Assembly: GCA_021464525.1 (NCBI GenBank) | Contig: JADRCO010000261.1 | Span: forward strand, 1 to 40,319 | Source of the DNA: Rhizophagus sp. LPA8_4_AMF | Taxonomy: Eukaryota; Glomeromycota; Glomeromycetes; Glomerales; Glomeraceae | Direction of reading: 5' to 3' | DNA length: 40,319 bases | In this document: piece after piece, positions 23,201 through 35,640 of the stretch | Position numbering within the stretch: position 1 is the stretch's first letter | How the letters are laid out: the number at the start of each line of letters is the position of its first letter | The notes under the pieces: model-generated | Told to the model about the DNA's origin: nothing | What the model saw: the letters and a program-made list of their open reading frames with translations, nothing else | The model's database searches: none | Translations under genes and position numbers: made by a program

Positions 23201-24244
23201 ATGAGATGGATTTAGACCTTCAAGAACCATCTGTTGTTCGCATCGTTGAGAATAATTCAGAAGGTCTATAGTGGGATGATGTAATGCGGAAGGTAGAAGT
23301 GTACCGCAAACAACTAAAAAAGACAAAATATGCTTCTGAGTGAGTTTCTTTTATTTTTGCTTCTTATAGTTGTATTCACGACATTGTAAAAATTAATGTT
23401 TTTCAGTCCCCTTTACTATTATCTGATCGATCACTCTGGCTTTCATAGCCCAACGTCAAAGTTATTATTTAATGTTTTCCCTCAGATGTTGAGTGCGCTT
23501 CCCAATGTGTTTTTATGTTCCAAAACTAACTGAAGAGGAAGCGAAATTCATTGACGAACTCCTGGAGGTAATCAGTAATGTTTTGTTTGAAAACAATAAA
23601 ACGTGCATGTTATAATTTTTTTATTTGTAGGCGGAGGATGTTGATGACGTTCCAGCAGTGACAGAAGCGGAAAAAACCTTCCGAAAACTTTTCAGTCGCA
23701 TGTAAGTGTAGACGTATAATTTGTTCATTACGGATAAATAATATCTAATGGCTGTGTACCTTCTCTAGCCGTGATTCCATAACAATGATCAGGAAGAACG
23801 ATTTACCTGAAGCTGAGCACACGTTCCGTAATGTCGTCCCTCTACTGGATGCGACAGTAGGAAAAGACGGGTTTTTTGGGGTGAAATAGTAAGTAAATTA
23901 CTTGTACAAATATAAATTACCTTGTTTTCATACAAAATGCGCTATCATCAACATTGTTTAGCGGCGAACAATCACTAGAAGCGACAGCCATACGCCGAAA
24001 TAAAGAGAGAGATCCAAACGAACGTGCACGAATTGGATTTAAAGTCGACGCCATGATCGAATATCAGAACCTCAGCTGGATTCCAGTTATCGGCTGTTTA
24101 GAGGTTTCTGGTGGTCTCCCTCGGTGCTCAAGATCTAAAGAGTGGGATGATACCCTTAAATTAGGATTAGAACTCCGGGATTTATGGGCGATTGCTAGAG
24201 ATCGATTGATGAGCATAGATGTGAGTAAATTGGTCTGGTGGGGA

Positions 24245-24315
24245 GGTGAAATTCACCATATCACGTGATTTTTTATTTACCTAAGTAGATCGGTAAAATT
24301 CATCATATCACGTAA
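24245..24315. repeat. 46-bp-spaced duplicate at the truncated end of gene B
   Basis: GGTGAAATTCACCATATCAC (24245) and GGTAAAATTCATCATATCAC (24291) are followed by GTGA and GTAA. Four transitions separate the copies. The block begins where gene B stops matching gene A and also contains a CACGTGATTTTTT word like the Mutator-like terminal repeats, so it may mark the insertion or deletion that truncated gene B. Confidence 0.5.
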
Positions 24316-24897
24316 CATGTAAAAAAACGTTTTTTCTAATGACTATTTAAGCATGAATTTTTAAAGTTTATTAATTTTAAATTACAAGAATACTAACATA
24401 ACTTTAATTAATCTATTTTCACATCCATCTATTACCATTTAATCCAGGTTTTTTATTAATTTAAAACCTATAGTAATATATAGAAAGTTACACTAATTTG
24501 AAAACAGTAATAATTAAAATGTAATATAATATATTTAATTATCAATAAAAAAGTAAAAAAATTAAAAATACGTGTTATATATTTAGCTAGTACACTTAAA
24601 TTAAGAAAATGAAAATGTAAAATGTAAAAATTTACATTTTAAATTTGTCCCCTGTAGTATACCCCAAGATTCAAAATTTCAAATAGGCGTATGATTTGCA
24701 TATTAATCTATTTTTAGTAAACTATTTTTAGTAAAAATGCGGGATACCAGTCGCTTCTGACGGAATGAACCAATTTTTAAACAATTTAACTTTTTTTCAC
24801 AACTCATCATCGTAACAGTATATGCCAAATAAATTATTTGATTTCAACAGTATCAATTGCATATTTCATTGCACAAACCAAATATACGTATTTCACC
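24316..24897. other. Intergenic region upstream of SSH4
   Basis: AT-rich, with no coding exon or RNA gene recognised. The right part must carry the SSH4 promoter. The annotated start of SSH4 is at 24898, because frames upstream of it lack an ATG. Confidence 0.45.
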
Positions 24898-26411
24898 ATG
24901 TCTTTTCTATGGAGACTTACTGACACTGGTACAAAACATAACTTTATACACAAGCATCGTTTATTTGTGCTGTCAATAGTTTTATGTTCTTTGCAGCCTT
25001 TAGTTGTTGTTTCAGAAAATAGTTCTGAGATACGACTTGAAAATTCTTCAAGCTCAACAGTCGTTACGCTTGTGATTCTTGGTTCCGTATGTGCTCTTAT
25101 TATATTTATTGTTTTGGGTATTCGAAGGCGATTGATTGCTGTAGATAAAAATAGGATACCTGATGTATATGATCCCGAAATCGCTCGGGCGGAGGCTAGT
25201 TTGGTTGAGACTTTAGATGAAGCAGCTCGACAAAATTATGAACGTGCTCGAAGTGAGTTATAGTGATAATTTTTTCGTTTATGTATTATCTTTTTTTAAT
25301 TATTCGATTTAAATTTTGTACAGTATTTCAAGAAGCATATCCACCTGATAGTATTCCTACAGATATCACACTTTCCCAGTTTCTTTCGATTCAGGAAAAA
25401 GGTGTTTCAGCATGGGAATTTGAGCCAGACCTTCAACATACTAATTGTTTCGTAGAATGTCGTACCGAAATCGCATTTTACGATGCTGAATGTTGTGTTC
25501 AGACTAACCTCCCGTTACCAAAACAACAAGAAGTATATTACTGGGAAGCTAAAATGTATGATAAGCCATCAAATACGACTGTTGCTGTGGGGTTGGCAAC
25601 TAAGCCTTATCCTTTGTTTCGCTTACCAGGTATAAAAAAGTGTTTAGTTACTAGGTGGAGTGATTAAAAATAAATTGAAACATTTTAATATTACACTGAA
25701 CAAAAATTCTTTTAATACAGTTTCATTAATAACAATCTTTTTTATTTTTTTTTCATTTTTATAGGATGGAATCGTCAATCAGTTGCCTATTTCTCGGACA
25801 ATGGGTTTAAATACTATAATTCGCCTTTTAATGGTAAAACATATGGACCTCAATTTCAACAGGGTGATGTTGTTGGTGTTGGTTACCGACCAAGAACTGG
25901 CACTGTTTTCTTTACACGTAATGGAAAAAAATTGGATGATGCATTTACGGGAATGAAAATGAACCTTTTCCCAACAGTTGGAGCAAATGGGCCTTGTTGT
26001 GTTCACGTTAATTTTGGACAACTTGGATTCGTTTTTATTGAAGCAAACGTAAAAAAATGGGGGCTTGCACCATCAATGGGAACATTGGCTCCTCCACCAG
26101 CGTACGGATCTGAACGAGGTTCTCTTTTATTAGAATCGAGTTCCAGGGGACATCCATCAGAGGATGTTCCTCGTCAATATACGCATGTAAATAGTGGAAT
26201 TATAACAGGAGTTCCCCCTGAAGCAGCTTTGGACATTTCTTTGGTGGATATAACAGTTCCACCACCTTCATATTCTTCAACGGATCAATATTATGGACGT
26301 CCATCTTTTATGTCTGATAGTTCTGAAACACATCTTTTAGCTGGGGATCAAACTGATTCTAGGAGGAGTAGTTATGAAGGTACTTCTAGAGATCAACGAA
26401 GAAACGGCTAA
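24898..26411 (+). CDS. SSH4: SSH4/EAR1-like SPRY protein, Rsp5 ubiquitin-ligase adaptor
   Basis: Three exons (24898-25252, 25324-25629, 25765-26411) join in frame to 435 aa. A hydrophobic N-terminal segment (22-38) is followed by a Ser/Asn-rich lumenal stretch and a clear transmembrane segment (55-74, VVTLVILGSVCALIIFIVLG) with RRR after it. The SPRY domain spans about 145-330 (AWEFEPDLQHTNCF, YYWEAKMYDKP, AVGLATKPYPLFRLPGW, SVAYFSDNGFKYYN, GDVVGVGYRPRTGTVFFTRN, LFPTVGANGP). The C-terminal tail has two PY motifs, PPAY and PPSY, the ligand of WW domains of Rsp5/Nedd4. Ssh4 and Ear1 are vacuole/endosome membrane adaptors that bring Rsp5 to transporters for multivesicular-body sorting. Both the order (membrane anchor, SPRY, PY) and the length fit. 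The start is the ATG in ACCATGTC. Confidence 0.92.
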
Positions 26412-27153
26412 TTTTAAGTTAATTCATTAATTGTAAAATTAAGGTTGGTTATGAAGTTGATATTTATTTTAACAAGTCAATATTTGATAATACTATGTTT
26501 AGTTTTGTTATCTTTTTTTATTTCATCAATTTTTTTTGTTTGACATGTTACGAAGTCGATCACAAACATACATAGGCATATATATATCTCACATTCTCGG
26601 GCGGCTTTGTGTTGTGAGAAAGAAACTTTATGGGTTACCTATCGTATACTGTAAATGTATATATAAACCGAATTCATTTATTCTTCGAGTTATTATGTAT
26701 TTTGTTTCAAATCATACTATTGAACATATAAAAGTAAATTTAATGTAGATTAGATGGATAAAAAATTATCGTATTTGTTCACGGAATTTAGAATCAATAC
26801 TATTAAATTATGAAACAAGGAAGTGGTAACCGGAGTCTCTATTGTACAATATTTTCGACTTTTGATTCTCTTTGGAATTTTAAAATTTAAATTATAACAG
26901 ATTTAATGTATTTAATGTTGAATTTATCTGTACAATTGAGTTGTTCATATTAATTTTACTCATTAGCATTAGCATAATTACGTAAAAATAAAATATTTTC
27001 TCTATTCCTTAAATTTGCCAATAGTTTACATGATGAAATGATCTTTACCGATATATAAAAAATGCTTTTGCTTCATTTCTATACTTTTACATATCAAGCG
27101 ATTATCGTTTATTTGACAATGTAGAGAATATAATAAATCTAGACTTATCATAA
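26412..27153. other. Convergent 3' intergenic region of SSH4 and BRCA2
   Basis: 742 bp between two stop codons facing each other. It is AT-rich and should contain both 3' untranslated regions. A 70-aa open frame at 26536-26748 has no recognisable homology and is not called. Confidence 0.5.
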
Positions 27154-30100
27154 TTAAGAAAAATTATTATAATTGTTAAATTTGGGTTCACAAAGCTTTT
27201 TGGCTGTTGCTTCACACTTCTTAACAAGCTCATCATTATTTTTGATCCAATTTTCCAGATTCTCTTTGGCTTGTATGATGTATTCTTCACGTGTTGACCT
27301 TTTAATTTCAGTATCGTCACATGTTGAAAGCATGTAAATTCCGTACTTTGGATCATATGCGCGATACTGCAAGTTCAAAAAGATTAAAATGTTGTTGGGC
27401 TATCATAACAAAAGCATTAGTGATCTTTATCAGTAATATTGATGCTAAGAGTTAGGTGAATAATAATACCTTAAATAAATCTCTAGACGATGTATTTTTT
27501 ATTTCGATTTGAGCTAACTGTCCACTGTTATCAGTTACTAACAAAGTTTGAACTTTTATTGGTTTTCCAAATCTTTGACCGGATATAAAAGGTTCCCCAA
27601 CGACTAGTTATTATAAGAAAATTTCGTCATATTATAATAATTATGATCAACAATATATGATATGTTTACCTAAAATGTATGTAACGAGATCCACCTCATT
27701 ATTTAATTCCATTTTTTGGAGTTCATCTAAACATGTCACAGTTCTTGTTCTTGATAAATAAAAAGATAATGCATCGCTAGTATCATCTATCTTAGCTTCT
27801 TTCCAGATAGTTGAATGTCCCATTGATGACAAGCGTATAGGTGCTAAAGAGGATGTGGGATAGTTTCTGGCTGTAATATTATAAACCTTAAAATGATACG
27901 TATATATTAGAATTTCTCCTTTTACAGTATAATATTAATCAAACTTGTTTATACTTTATATCTTCGCCCTTCTTTGATTGTATTAAACAATAATTCGTTT
28001 GGTTGCCAAACGTTAATTATGGCTTCGCGTCCACTAATAAGAGTCTCATTAAGGTGATAATCACAGACACGTACTTTAAAAAATGGAATTATTTTACGAG
28101 TATAATTTAATTCCTAAGATTAGAAGTAAATAAAGCAGAGTAAACAAACAACAATAACCTCACTTATATTCAATGATTTGACAAAATCTCATACCTCCAA
28201 ACGGTCATAAACCCATTTGTTCATACAATCTATTTTTTCTTGTTCCTTTTTCTGCATGTAATTTTGAAGTGATTCAGTCTGTTCCAAAGATAAATCCTGC
28301 CAGATTTTGGAAGGTTCGAGACAGTCTTGCATCATGACATAAAGCTGTTCTCCAGAAGTAACTTCTAACAGAAATTAGACTTAATTTATTTGTTTTCTAA
28401 AGATAAATCTATAGAAATATCATTTACCTTTTATTGCTTGCTTTCTGATAACGCTTTTTGAATTGAATTTATTTTTTTGTTTATGTTGCGTTTTATACTC
28501 GTTGATTAATGATTGGATTTTATTATTTAACCAATTCTTAAATAACAAATTATACATACAAAATAAATAAATAGAAAATAAGTAATTAATTAATTAAGTG
28601 AAAATTTACTTACTTCATGCTCACTTATTGCATATTCTTCCTCTTGCTCATTGCGATTTATTACTGTACCATCCTTCATGGTCTCTTGAAAAATCATCGG
28701 ATATTTTCGCAATACTATAATATCTACTGCAAAAACATGTCCTCCGTCAGGACAGAGACTACGCAACGTGGCATAAGGGCAAAATCGTCTGAAACCCAGT
28801 TTCGCATCCCAATGCGCAAGTTTTGTGGAATTTGCGGAAAGTTTTAAGCGAGTAGAATTAGGAACTTCGAGAGCTGGTACTCTCACAGAACAGCCAGCGA
28901 CCTATTTATTAAAATTAAGATTAACATTAAATACTTGCCATTATTATATTCTTCAAAAATAATTATGAAATACTTTTGCTCCGCAAATTTCTAACTTGTA
29001 ACCAATTCGTATTTTAGACTTAGAGATTGCTCGTTGAAGTGGTTGATCAACGTCAGCCAGAATTTTATACCACATGTCAGTTAATTCAAGGCTATATATT
29101 GTTTTGCGTACGTTTTCTTTAATACCAATTTCCTCTATTAAAAAAACAAATAATAAATCGATATTATCTATCAAAATATTTCAGATCAATGTTATTGAAG
29201 ACAATACCATAAGTAACTTCCTCTTCTATTATATCAGACACACAAAGAACCATTGGCATACTTGCTGTCCCGTCCCCCTCAATGATTAATTTAAGTGCGG
29301 AACGATGTGAATTATTAATCTCTCTCTCGTATCTAAAATAAATGAACATATCCATTACTAAATACTCATAGTTAAGGTGCAAATAAATTTACTTACCTGT
29401 ATTGTAATTGATTGAGTACTTTCCTAGGATTCCACCAACCGTAAAATTCATTTGGAAAAGATCGAATCATACATGCAATTTTCCAAACAATCCATCGGTA
29501 ATGATTACAAACCCATTGCTTATCTATGAGATTAGAATTTGCACCGGATTCGATTAAACATGATAAAGCTTCACTTGGGCCCCATATTGATGAGCAATCT
29601 ACATTTTCCGGTCCTCCAGACCAAGTAAATCGATACGACATAGCATTTTTGGGAGACATATTAATAATATCTTTGGATCTTTATTTAAAAATAAATGAAT
29701 ATATTCGTTGGAAAAGTTCAGATTTCTAATTAATAGCACAAAAATATACAGCACTTACATTCCGAGTTCTTGAAGATGCGACGGAGAAAAATTAAGGGGA
29801 TAATTTGAAACAATGTCTTTAAGCCCAACTCTTCTTATAGGAGCTATGTATATTAAAAAATTAATATATGAACGTAACGTTTTTTACAAATTAATCATTG
29901 ATATTTGATGATTTACATGCTAAATCAAACAATTTATTGTTAGAATTATATTTAGACATTTTGGAAAAAGACGGACTATTCGGACATGAGGAATTTTGAG
30001 AGACCTCAGGATGTAATTTTTTTCTCTTCTTAGGAAGTAAAGCATGCGAATGAGCAACAATATTTTTCGATAATGTTTTTGCGGCTTTATTTTTTAAGCA

Positions 30101-31424
30101 AGATTGTGATTGTATCCAGTGGGGTTCTTCTACTCTAAATTTTAAATTAGAATTAACAACAGTAAGTTTTGAATAACTAGGACCTAAAGATTTAACAAGA
30201 TTAGTTTATTATCATTTTGTTTAAATTACACGTTAAGTAGACTACTTATCGTTACCAGCTATATTGATCTGTGATTTTTCTTGTATAGTAAAATTTTGAC
30301 TTAAATCGTCGTTTAATATTCTTCGTACTCTTTTCATAGATTCATCAGAGATGGTTGCAATGTTTTGCCCACCTGCAGTAGTAAAGCAAGAATTATTTAT
30401 TATATCATCATTGCGATTAGATATTTCACGCGGCGACTTGCGTGCTTTATTTAATGATTCATCAAATATATAAGAAAGATTGCGATTATTCGCAATGGAA
30501 AATTCAGGGCTAACTATTTCATATGTCATTATTTGAGATGTATTATCGATATCGCTCAATGTCTGTTTTGCTCTAGTCAGAGAATCTTCTGTAACTGCAG
30601 CAAGACTCCGCCCACTAGCAGTGGAAAACCCAGAACTCTTCGGTACATGATCCGATAATTGTCTTGTTTTAATCGAAGAATCGTAAAGACCCGGATGTTC
30701 CTGAAGTGAATTATCATTATGTGATAATATGGAAGTAGTATTCTGTATATCATTATTCATTATAATTCCTGCCTTCGTTAAAGCATTCATAGAATATGAA
30801 GGTGCTTTACGACCATTGGCCGTCATAAATACGTGAGATTTATCAGTTACTCCTTTTTCATTACCAAATGAAACACATTTAAAATTGGACTCGTTAATGC
30901 TCGTAAAAAAAGGTACGGGAATTTTGATTAAGCTATTGTCTCCTCTTTGATTAGACTCCGTAGTTTTACTTTTTGAATTCTGACTGTAACTTATTGGTAA
31001 ATTGCTAATATTGCTTTCCACTAGAATTCTAGACTTTGTAGATAATTTTGTTGATGTCAATGCTGCTTTATTATTGCTATCAGGGAAATTTGAAAGGTCA
31101 CTTTTGCTAGTAGAAAAAGTAAAGGTAATCGGAGTATTTATACTATTTTCTACGCTATATGAACAAAACGAGCTATCAGTCGCATTGTTTATAATATATT
31201 TGGCCTTTTCCGGTGAATTCAATGAAACTTGAGCTGAGTTTCTCTCGATAATGGACGTTTTTAGATCACTTTGTAAGGCATCAGCATGTTCACACGCGGT
31301 CATAAGTCCTACATTTATCCAAAAGATTAATATAGCTCAAATGCAAAAATAAAAAATGTAATTCACCTTTTGTTTTTCGATGCGTATGCTTTTTCATTTC
31401 TTTTACTGACTTTCTGACGCTCAT
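27154..31424 (-). CDS. BRCA2: BRCA2 homologue (Brh2-like recombination mediator)
   Basis: Fourteen exons on the minus strand join in frame to 1106 aa: 31367-31424, 30256-31308, 29917-30183, 29759-29843, 29397-29678, 29208-29332, 28974-29134, 28614-28901, 28428-28536, 28195-28364, 27955-28113, 27670-27886, 27470-27603, 27154-27366. BRC-type repeats that bind Rad51 lie at about 180-205 (VFMTANGRKAPSYSMNALTK), 246-271 (FSTASGRSLAAVTEDSLTRA), 289-312 (degenerate, FSIANNRNLSYIFDESLNKA) and 327-352 (FTTAGGQNIATISDESMKRV). The helical domain is at about 500-582 (NHYRWIVWKIACMIRSFPNE). OB1 follows (YEREINNSHRSALKLIIEGD, VLCVSDII, ELTDMWYKILADVDQPLQRA, IRIGYKLEICGAKV), then OB2 (LKLSANSTKLAHWDAKLGF) with a Tower-like helical insert at about 770-866 (SGEQLYVMMQDCLEPSKIWQ), and OB3 (NNEVDLVTYI). 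It loads Rad51 on ssDNA with Dss1 in the nucleus. The size is near that of Ustilago Brh2. Confidence 0.95.
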
Positions 31425-31917
31425 AGATAACGCGACAAACAAATTTATCTGTTATCATCATATGACATGATCAACATTTAACAATATATAAATATATATT
31501 AAAGACGTGTTATTGAAAAAAAGTCAAAAAAAAAGAAAAACTGATATTTTTCCTTTAACATATTAATCATTTCATTACTTTTACAATAAATACACCCTTT
31601 TCACTTTATTAAATTTAATTTTAATAAACAAATAAATATACAAAAATATTCATACTATCAGTTGAAGATATCTTGATAAAAATTAATTCTTTTAAAAAAT
31701 ATATTCATACTTGTTAAATAATTTTCTTCAAGCGCTCAGACCTTGTTTCATTTAGCTAAAATATTCAAATTAATATTACAAAATCTATAAAAAGCGCGTC
31801 TATTGTAAATAAAATTAACTATAGCTTTATAACAATATCCTACACTCAAGTTTTTCAAAATATTTGGAAAATTTTGTAGTGATGCTGCAATTTAGGCTAG
31901 AATTACATTATGCGTGA
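31425..31917. other. BRCA2 upstream region
   Basis: AT-rich sequence between the BRCA2 start codon and the Mutator-like element. No gene seen. The 11-bp duplicated target of the transposon begins at 31918, so the insertion sits about 500 bp upstream of BRCA2. Confidence 0.45.
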
Positions 31918-31928
31918 TGGCAGCCAAC

Positions 31929-31998
31929 GATTTCCCCAGCGTAACCACCAAAAAATTGCAGTCACGTGATATTTTGTGGCACATCAGCCTCATCAGCC
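31929..31998 (+). repeat. Left terminal inverted repeat of the Mutator-like element
   Basis: It starts GATTTCCCCAGCGTAACC and ends ACATCAGCCTCATCAGCC, with an internal GCAGTCACGTGATATTTTG. It pairs with 35961-36030. Confidence 0.9.
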
Positions 31999-32459
31999 AT
32001 GTTTCGTGTTAATTATTATCAAGTACAGTATATCACGTATTATTATTATCTCAAGTCTTCTACTCGAAAAGTTTGAAAAGAAACTTTTATATAACCAATA
32101 TAAATTAATTATTCTCGCTAATATTCAAAACAAAGGTATTGGAATTATAATTACGATTTTTTATTATTAGACTTTCTTTTTTTTTTATTTTATTTATTTA
32201 GTTTTTTTGTTATAATTGTCTTAATGTTATATATTATGTATTTATATTATTATATAGATGGACTCTTAAAAGCAAAATAATGGTATTGATAATGAAAAGT
32301 TACACATATATTCTAGATGTTCTAAAACTTTACCTATTGAACTTTATTTTCATAATAAGACTAGTAAACAATTCTGTACTTGCATTTACTGTTATACAAA
32401 ACAATCAAAAAAATCAAAATGATGGCAAGAAAATAATTCTAATGGTAATGATGAACCTG

Positions 32460-34660
32460 TAATACAGTTTACCAATTTTAATAAATTTCTTGACTTTTAT
32501 TCAGAACAGCTGGAAGAATTCATCAAAGTTAAAGAGAATATAGACAATTTTCAGTTAAACATAGCATGTATTATTAACGCTTTCTTATTTGATAGATCAT
32601 TAAAAGAAATTGCAGTTTCTGATATAGATGAATATTCTTGGAAGTAAGTAATTTATTTTAAATTTGCATTATTTATTATAAGTAAAGATACTAAAATTTT
32701 ATTACTTTTATTAGCTTCCATAAAGAATATGAACATTGAAATCAGGATTTTATCTCTTTTTGGTATTTCTGTTCTCAGCAAACAAATCTTAAAAAAAGCC
32801 ACGTAAATATGTAGATCCTAATTATTAACATGATACATTATCAAGAGAATGGTTTGAGTGCAATGGAATGCTAAAGATTACTATTGATATAGTGGTAAGC
32901 ACCTTTCAAGTTCATATGACTTCACCCTCCTCTTTCAAACCATTATATATCGGATTCTGTTAAAGATTTTATTAAGGAAAATATTAACCTTCTACCTCAT
33001 AAAGTCTATGCTAAACTTGTTTCTAATGGAATGGATTTATCAATTTGCCAGAAATAAATTTATTTTTGATGGTCAAAATTTATGGTTAATCATTATAAGC
33101 ATGATGAAAATGCATTTATTTCAGCAAAAAAGTGGCTTGAAGAATACAATTATAAAATAATACTTTATTCAGAATCTCCAGTACAAACTATTGGCTTTAT
33201 GGCAGGTTTAGATAAAATAATTGAAAAAAATAAAATTTATATGAATGTGGAATTGATGCTATGTGTAAGTATTAAATTTTTTCTTTATCCAGAAAATTGT
33301 AATATTCCACTAATTTTATATTCTTATTCATTTAGACAACACAAATAACTTGAAATTTGAACTTTATGATTTCCATGCAGAAGTAAATGGTACTGGATTT
33401 TCATTAGCTTATCTGTTTCTTGAAAATGATGAAAATTGCAGTGAATTAATAAAAACAGATATTATAGCACTTTTTTTAACAGAAAATTGACTTCATAAGT
33501 ATATAGAGCTAGAGTTCTTTTTGATAGATAAGGATTTTTCACAAATTTCTGCAGCACAACGTGCATAGCCAAGTATAAAGATTCAGTTATGCTGATAGCA
33601 TATGCAACGTACTATTGAAACAAAATTAAAAGATTCCAAAAAGGCACAACAAATTATATATAATCCACATATTGCACATGAAAAATTTTCTTTTATTGAA
33701 ACAATATTTGTACCAACAATAGAAACAAAATCAGAAAAGATTTGCTTAAAAGAATTACGTAAAAAGGTTTGGGAAATTATAGATTGACATTTGCATCAGC
33801 ATTCTTTAATTCCAAATTTAACTGGAGAATATTTAACAAGTATTTAAATACGAGAGCAAGTTGTGAAAGAAATCTATAACTTTTGTAAATAGCATTCTTT
33901 GATACGTCTTTGGATATACTTGTGGAAGGAATGGTATGGTGACAATCATTGGAAATTATGGTACAATCAACCTATGAAAGTATTTCAATTCTTAAAGCAA
34001 CAATGTTTATTGAAGAACATTGGAAAGTTCTAAAACAAGATTTTTTATATAAATTCTTTCACCCTTGTCTTGATCTTGTTGTTTACATTATTTTATTAAA
34101 AATAATACCATTTCAGGAATGAAAATTTCAACAAATATTAGATGGACAAGAGAGTCCAGATTGGAAAAAACAGCTTAAAGTTGAGTGGAAACAGCTGAGT
34201 AAACATGATACAAATTTGGATAATACTTATGCAACTAATATTCAAAATTGGGTTTGTGGCTATCCATGTTTTTAACAAATCGGTTTATGATTTGCAAACA
34301 TTTAATTCAGTTAAAAGGGGCAGTAAATGTGGATTTTTTTCACAAAATTCAATGAAACCATAATTATCCATTTATACAGAAAAGTATACATGAAATTTCT
34401 TACAAAATAAGTCCTACTGCTGTAAGAATTACAGAAACTGAAAATACTGATTTGACTGAAGAAATTTGGAAGGAACATGTTATTATTTATGACAGACTTA
34501 TTGATGTAACAGAAAAGGCCTTGGGTTTTTTAAAAGAACATAAAAAAGCTAAAAATTCTCAGTGAATTAAAGGAGTAGAACGAAATTTTTTGTTATTGAG
34601 AATATGGTTTGGAAAATTGAAACATATCACCATCGATATACCATGCTATTAATATGGAAA
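32460..34660 (+). pseudogene. Decayed MULE transposase with SWIM zinc finger
   Basis: Protein pieces in the plus direction lie in MULE order but several frames, separated by stops. N-terminal DNA-binding part: SREWFECNGMLKITIDIV (32840). Linker: KDFIKENINLLPHKVYAKLV (32960). Transposase core: FMVNHYKHDENAFISAKKW (33080), YHKI-type YKIILYSESPVQTIGFMAG (33150), FHAEVNGTGFSLAYLFLEND (33370), then IDKDFSQISAAQRA (33520), the second catalytic Asp region, and HMQRTIETKLKDSKKAQQI (33600). Near 34245-34310 a SWIM-type finger can be read as WVCGYPCF ... RFMICKH, with the W-x-C and C-K-H pattern. The C-terminal DIP-like tail follows. At least five stops or frameshifts make it inactive. Confidence 0.8.
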
Positions 34661-34933
34661 GATCATTCTAACAATACGAGATATTTGAATTAAAGGTCAG
34701 TATTTCACAAGGTTATAATATTACTAAAAAAATTCTTGGGTTTTTATAAAATATTAAGGTCAGTATACTTTAAAAATATCTGTCATTATGTAAATATTTG
34801 TGAATTTAACTGTAATGAAGAATTCTTACAAATTTAGGCAATTTTGAAAAAATATTTTCAATAATTAATTGAAAAGCTATAAGGATGAAGTTATATAATA
34901 GAATTAACTGGAAAATAAATGGTGTAGTAGCAC

Positions 34934-35640
34934 CTAGGGGATAGATAAATAAACGGGGGGAACAACTCGTAGTTACACAAATATATGGATCACGGATTGA
35001 ACTGAAGCCATATATAAATTACTATAGTTTACTATAGATGTGCGAAAAATCTGAAAATCACAATGATTTTATTTTAATAAAAAAGTGATAATTATGATAT
35101 GATACAATCACACCATGACGGCACATTACGAAACTATACATGATGTGAATTTTATCGCCTTCGCGTTTCTAGTTCTTAAGATATTTAGCATCAGCTACTT
35201 AAAGCACCTCAAAATTATATAAAATTTTATTATATATTTGAAAATAATGCACAATAAAGCAAGGAAACACTATTTTTAAATGTTTTAGATAAAAATATTT
35301 ATAATTTTTTTATTGAGATCTTGTAAAAAAAAAGTGTAATTTCTAACTTTTCTATTATCAAGCGGTAAAAACATATAAAAACTAAGAACAAAGCAACCAG
35401 TGGTCCTATTTGGATAAAAAAACTTCGCTTATATAGAGCTAGCACACACAACCTTAACTTTTAACATCAGCTGCTTTTCTATGTATGTGTGCTGAGAAAA
35501 ATAAAAAAAACAAAATTTTTTGCGAAATTTAATATGAATTTTTTTTGTGTAACTGATTTTATGTGACTTCAGTTCAATTCGTGATCCATCAATTTGTGTA
35601 ACCCTAAGTTGGACCCCCCGTTTATTTATCTATCCCCTAG
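34934..35640. mobile_element. 707-bp inverted-repeat element nested in the MULE
   Basis: Ends CTAGGGGATAGATAAATAAA (34934) and the mirror-image end at 35640 form a terminal inverted repeat of about 75 bp, with a C-run then AACTCGTAGTTACACAA on one side and the related AACTTAGGGTTACACAA on the other, and a shared GATCACG-AATTGAACTGAAG inner part. It is flanked by GTAGCAC on both sides (34927-34933 and 35641-35647), a 7-bp target duplication (5 bp if the ends are taken one base further out). No coding frame inside. The insertion is younger than the MULE, since it lies within it. Confidence 0.85.

Larger units (their letters stand above)
21681..24268 (+). pseudogene. Gene B: truncated and broken paralogue of gene A
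   Basis: It has the same exon order as gene A. 5' part: MTHYFERDPEKWGVIDFLKE (21681). Middle: KARKWNRERSRQVHIY and GNVTAGTINGGTFIAG (22160-22300). Then an acidic exon (22462-22500), tandem repeats (22793-23200), WDDVMRKVEVYRKQ (23271-23340), PLYYYLIDHSGFHSPTSKLL (23407 on), EDVDDVPAVTEAEKTFRKLF (23632-23702), EAEHTFRNVVPLLDATVG (23769-23888), and the core ATAIRRNKERDPNERARIGF ... CLEVSGGLPRCSRSKEW (23962-24240). Intron phases match gene A in the last three introns. It is broken: a TAG stop precedes WDDVM, a frameshift separates LPNVFL from VPKLTEEEAKFIDELLE, and the last exon(s) are missing because sequence unlike gene A begins after LVWWG (24241). In gene A the core continues VVWGFTVV. Gene B lies head to head with gene A. 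Confidence 0.75.

Noticed and set aside
16052-24268. Genes A and B as the coding part of one large transposon
   Set aside because: No terminal repeats or target duplication frame the pair, and the inverted-repeat ends between them belong to other families.
24838-24897. N-terminal extension of SSH4 upstream of 24898
   Set aside because: The frame is open but lacks an ATG; the first ATG in good context is at 24898 and gives a natural anchor.
12012-31424. Functional link between the PARG-like gene and BRCA2
   Set aside because: Both touch DNA repair in animals, but they are 14 kb apart with unrelated genes between, so proximity is not evidence.
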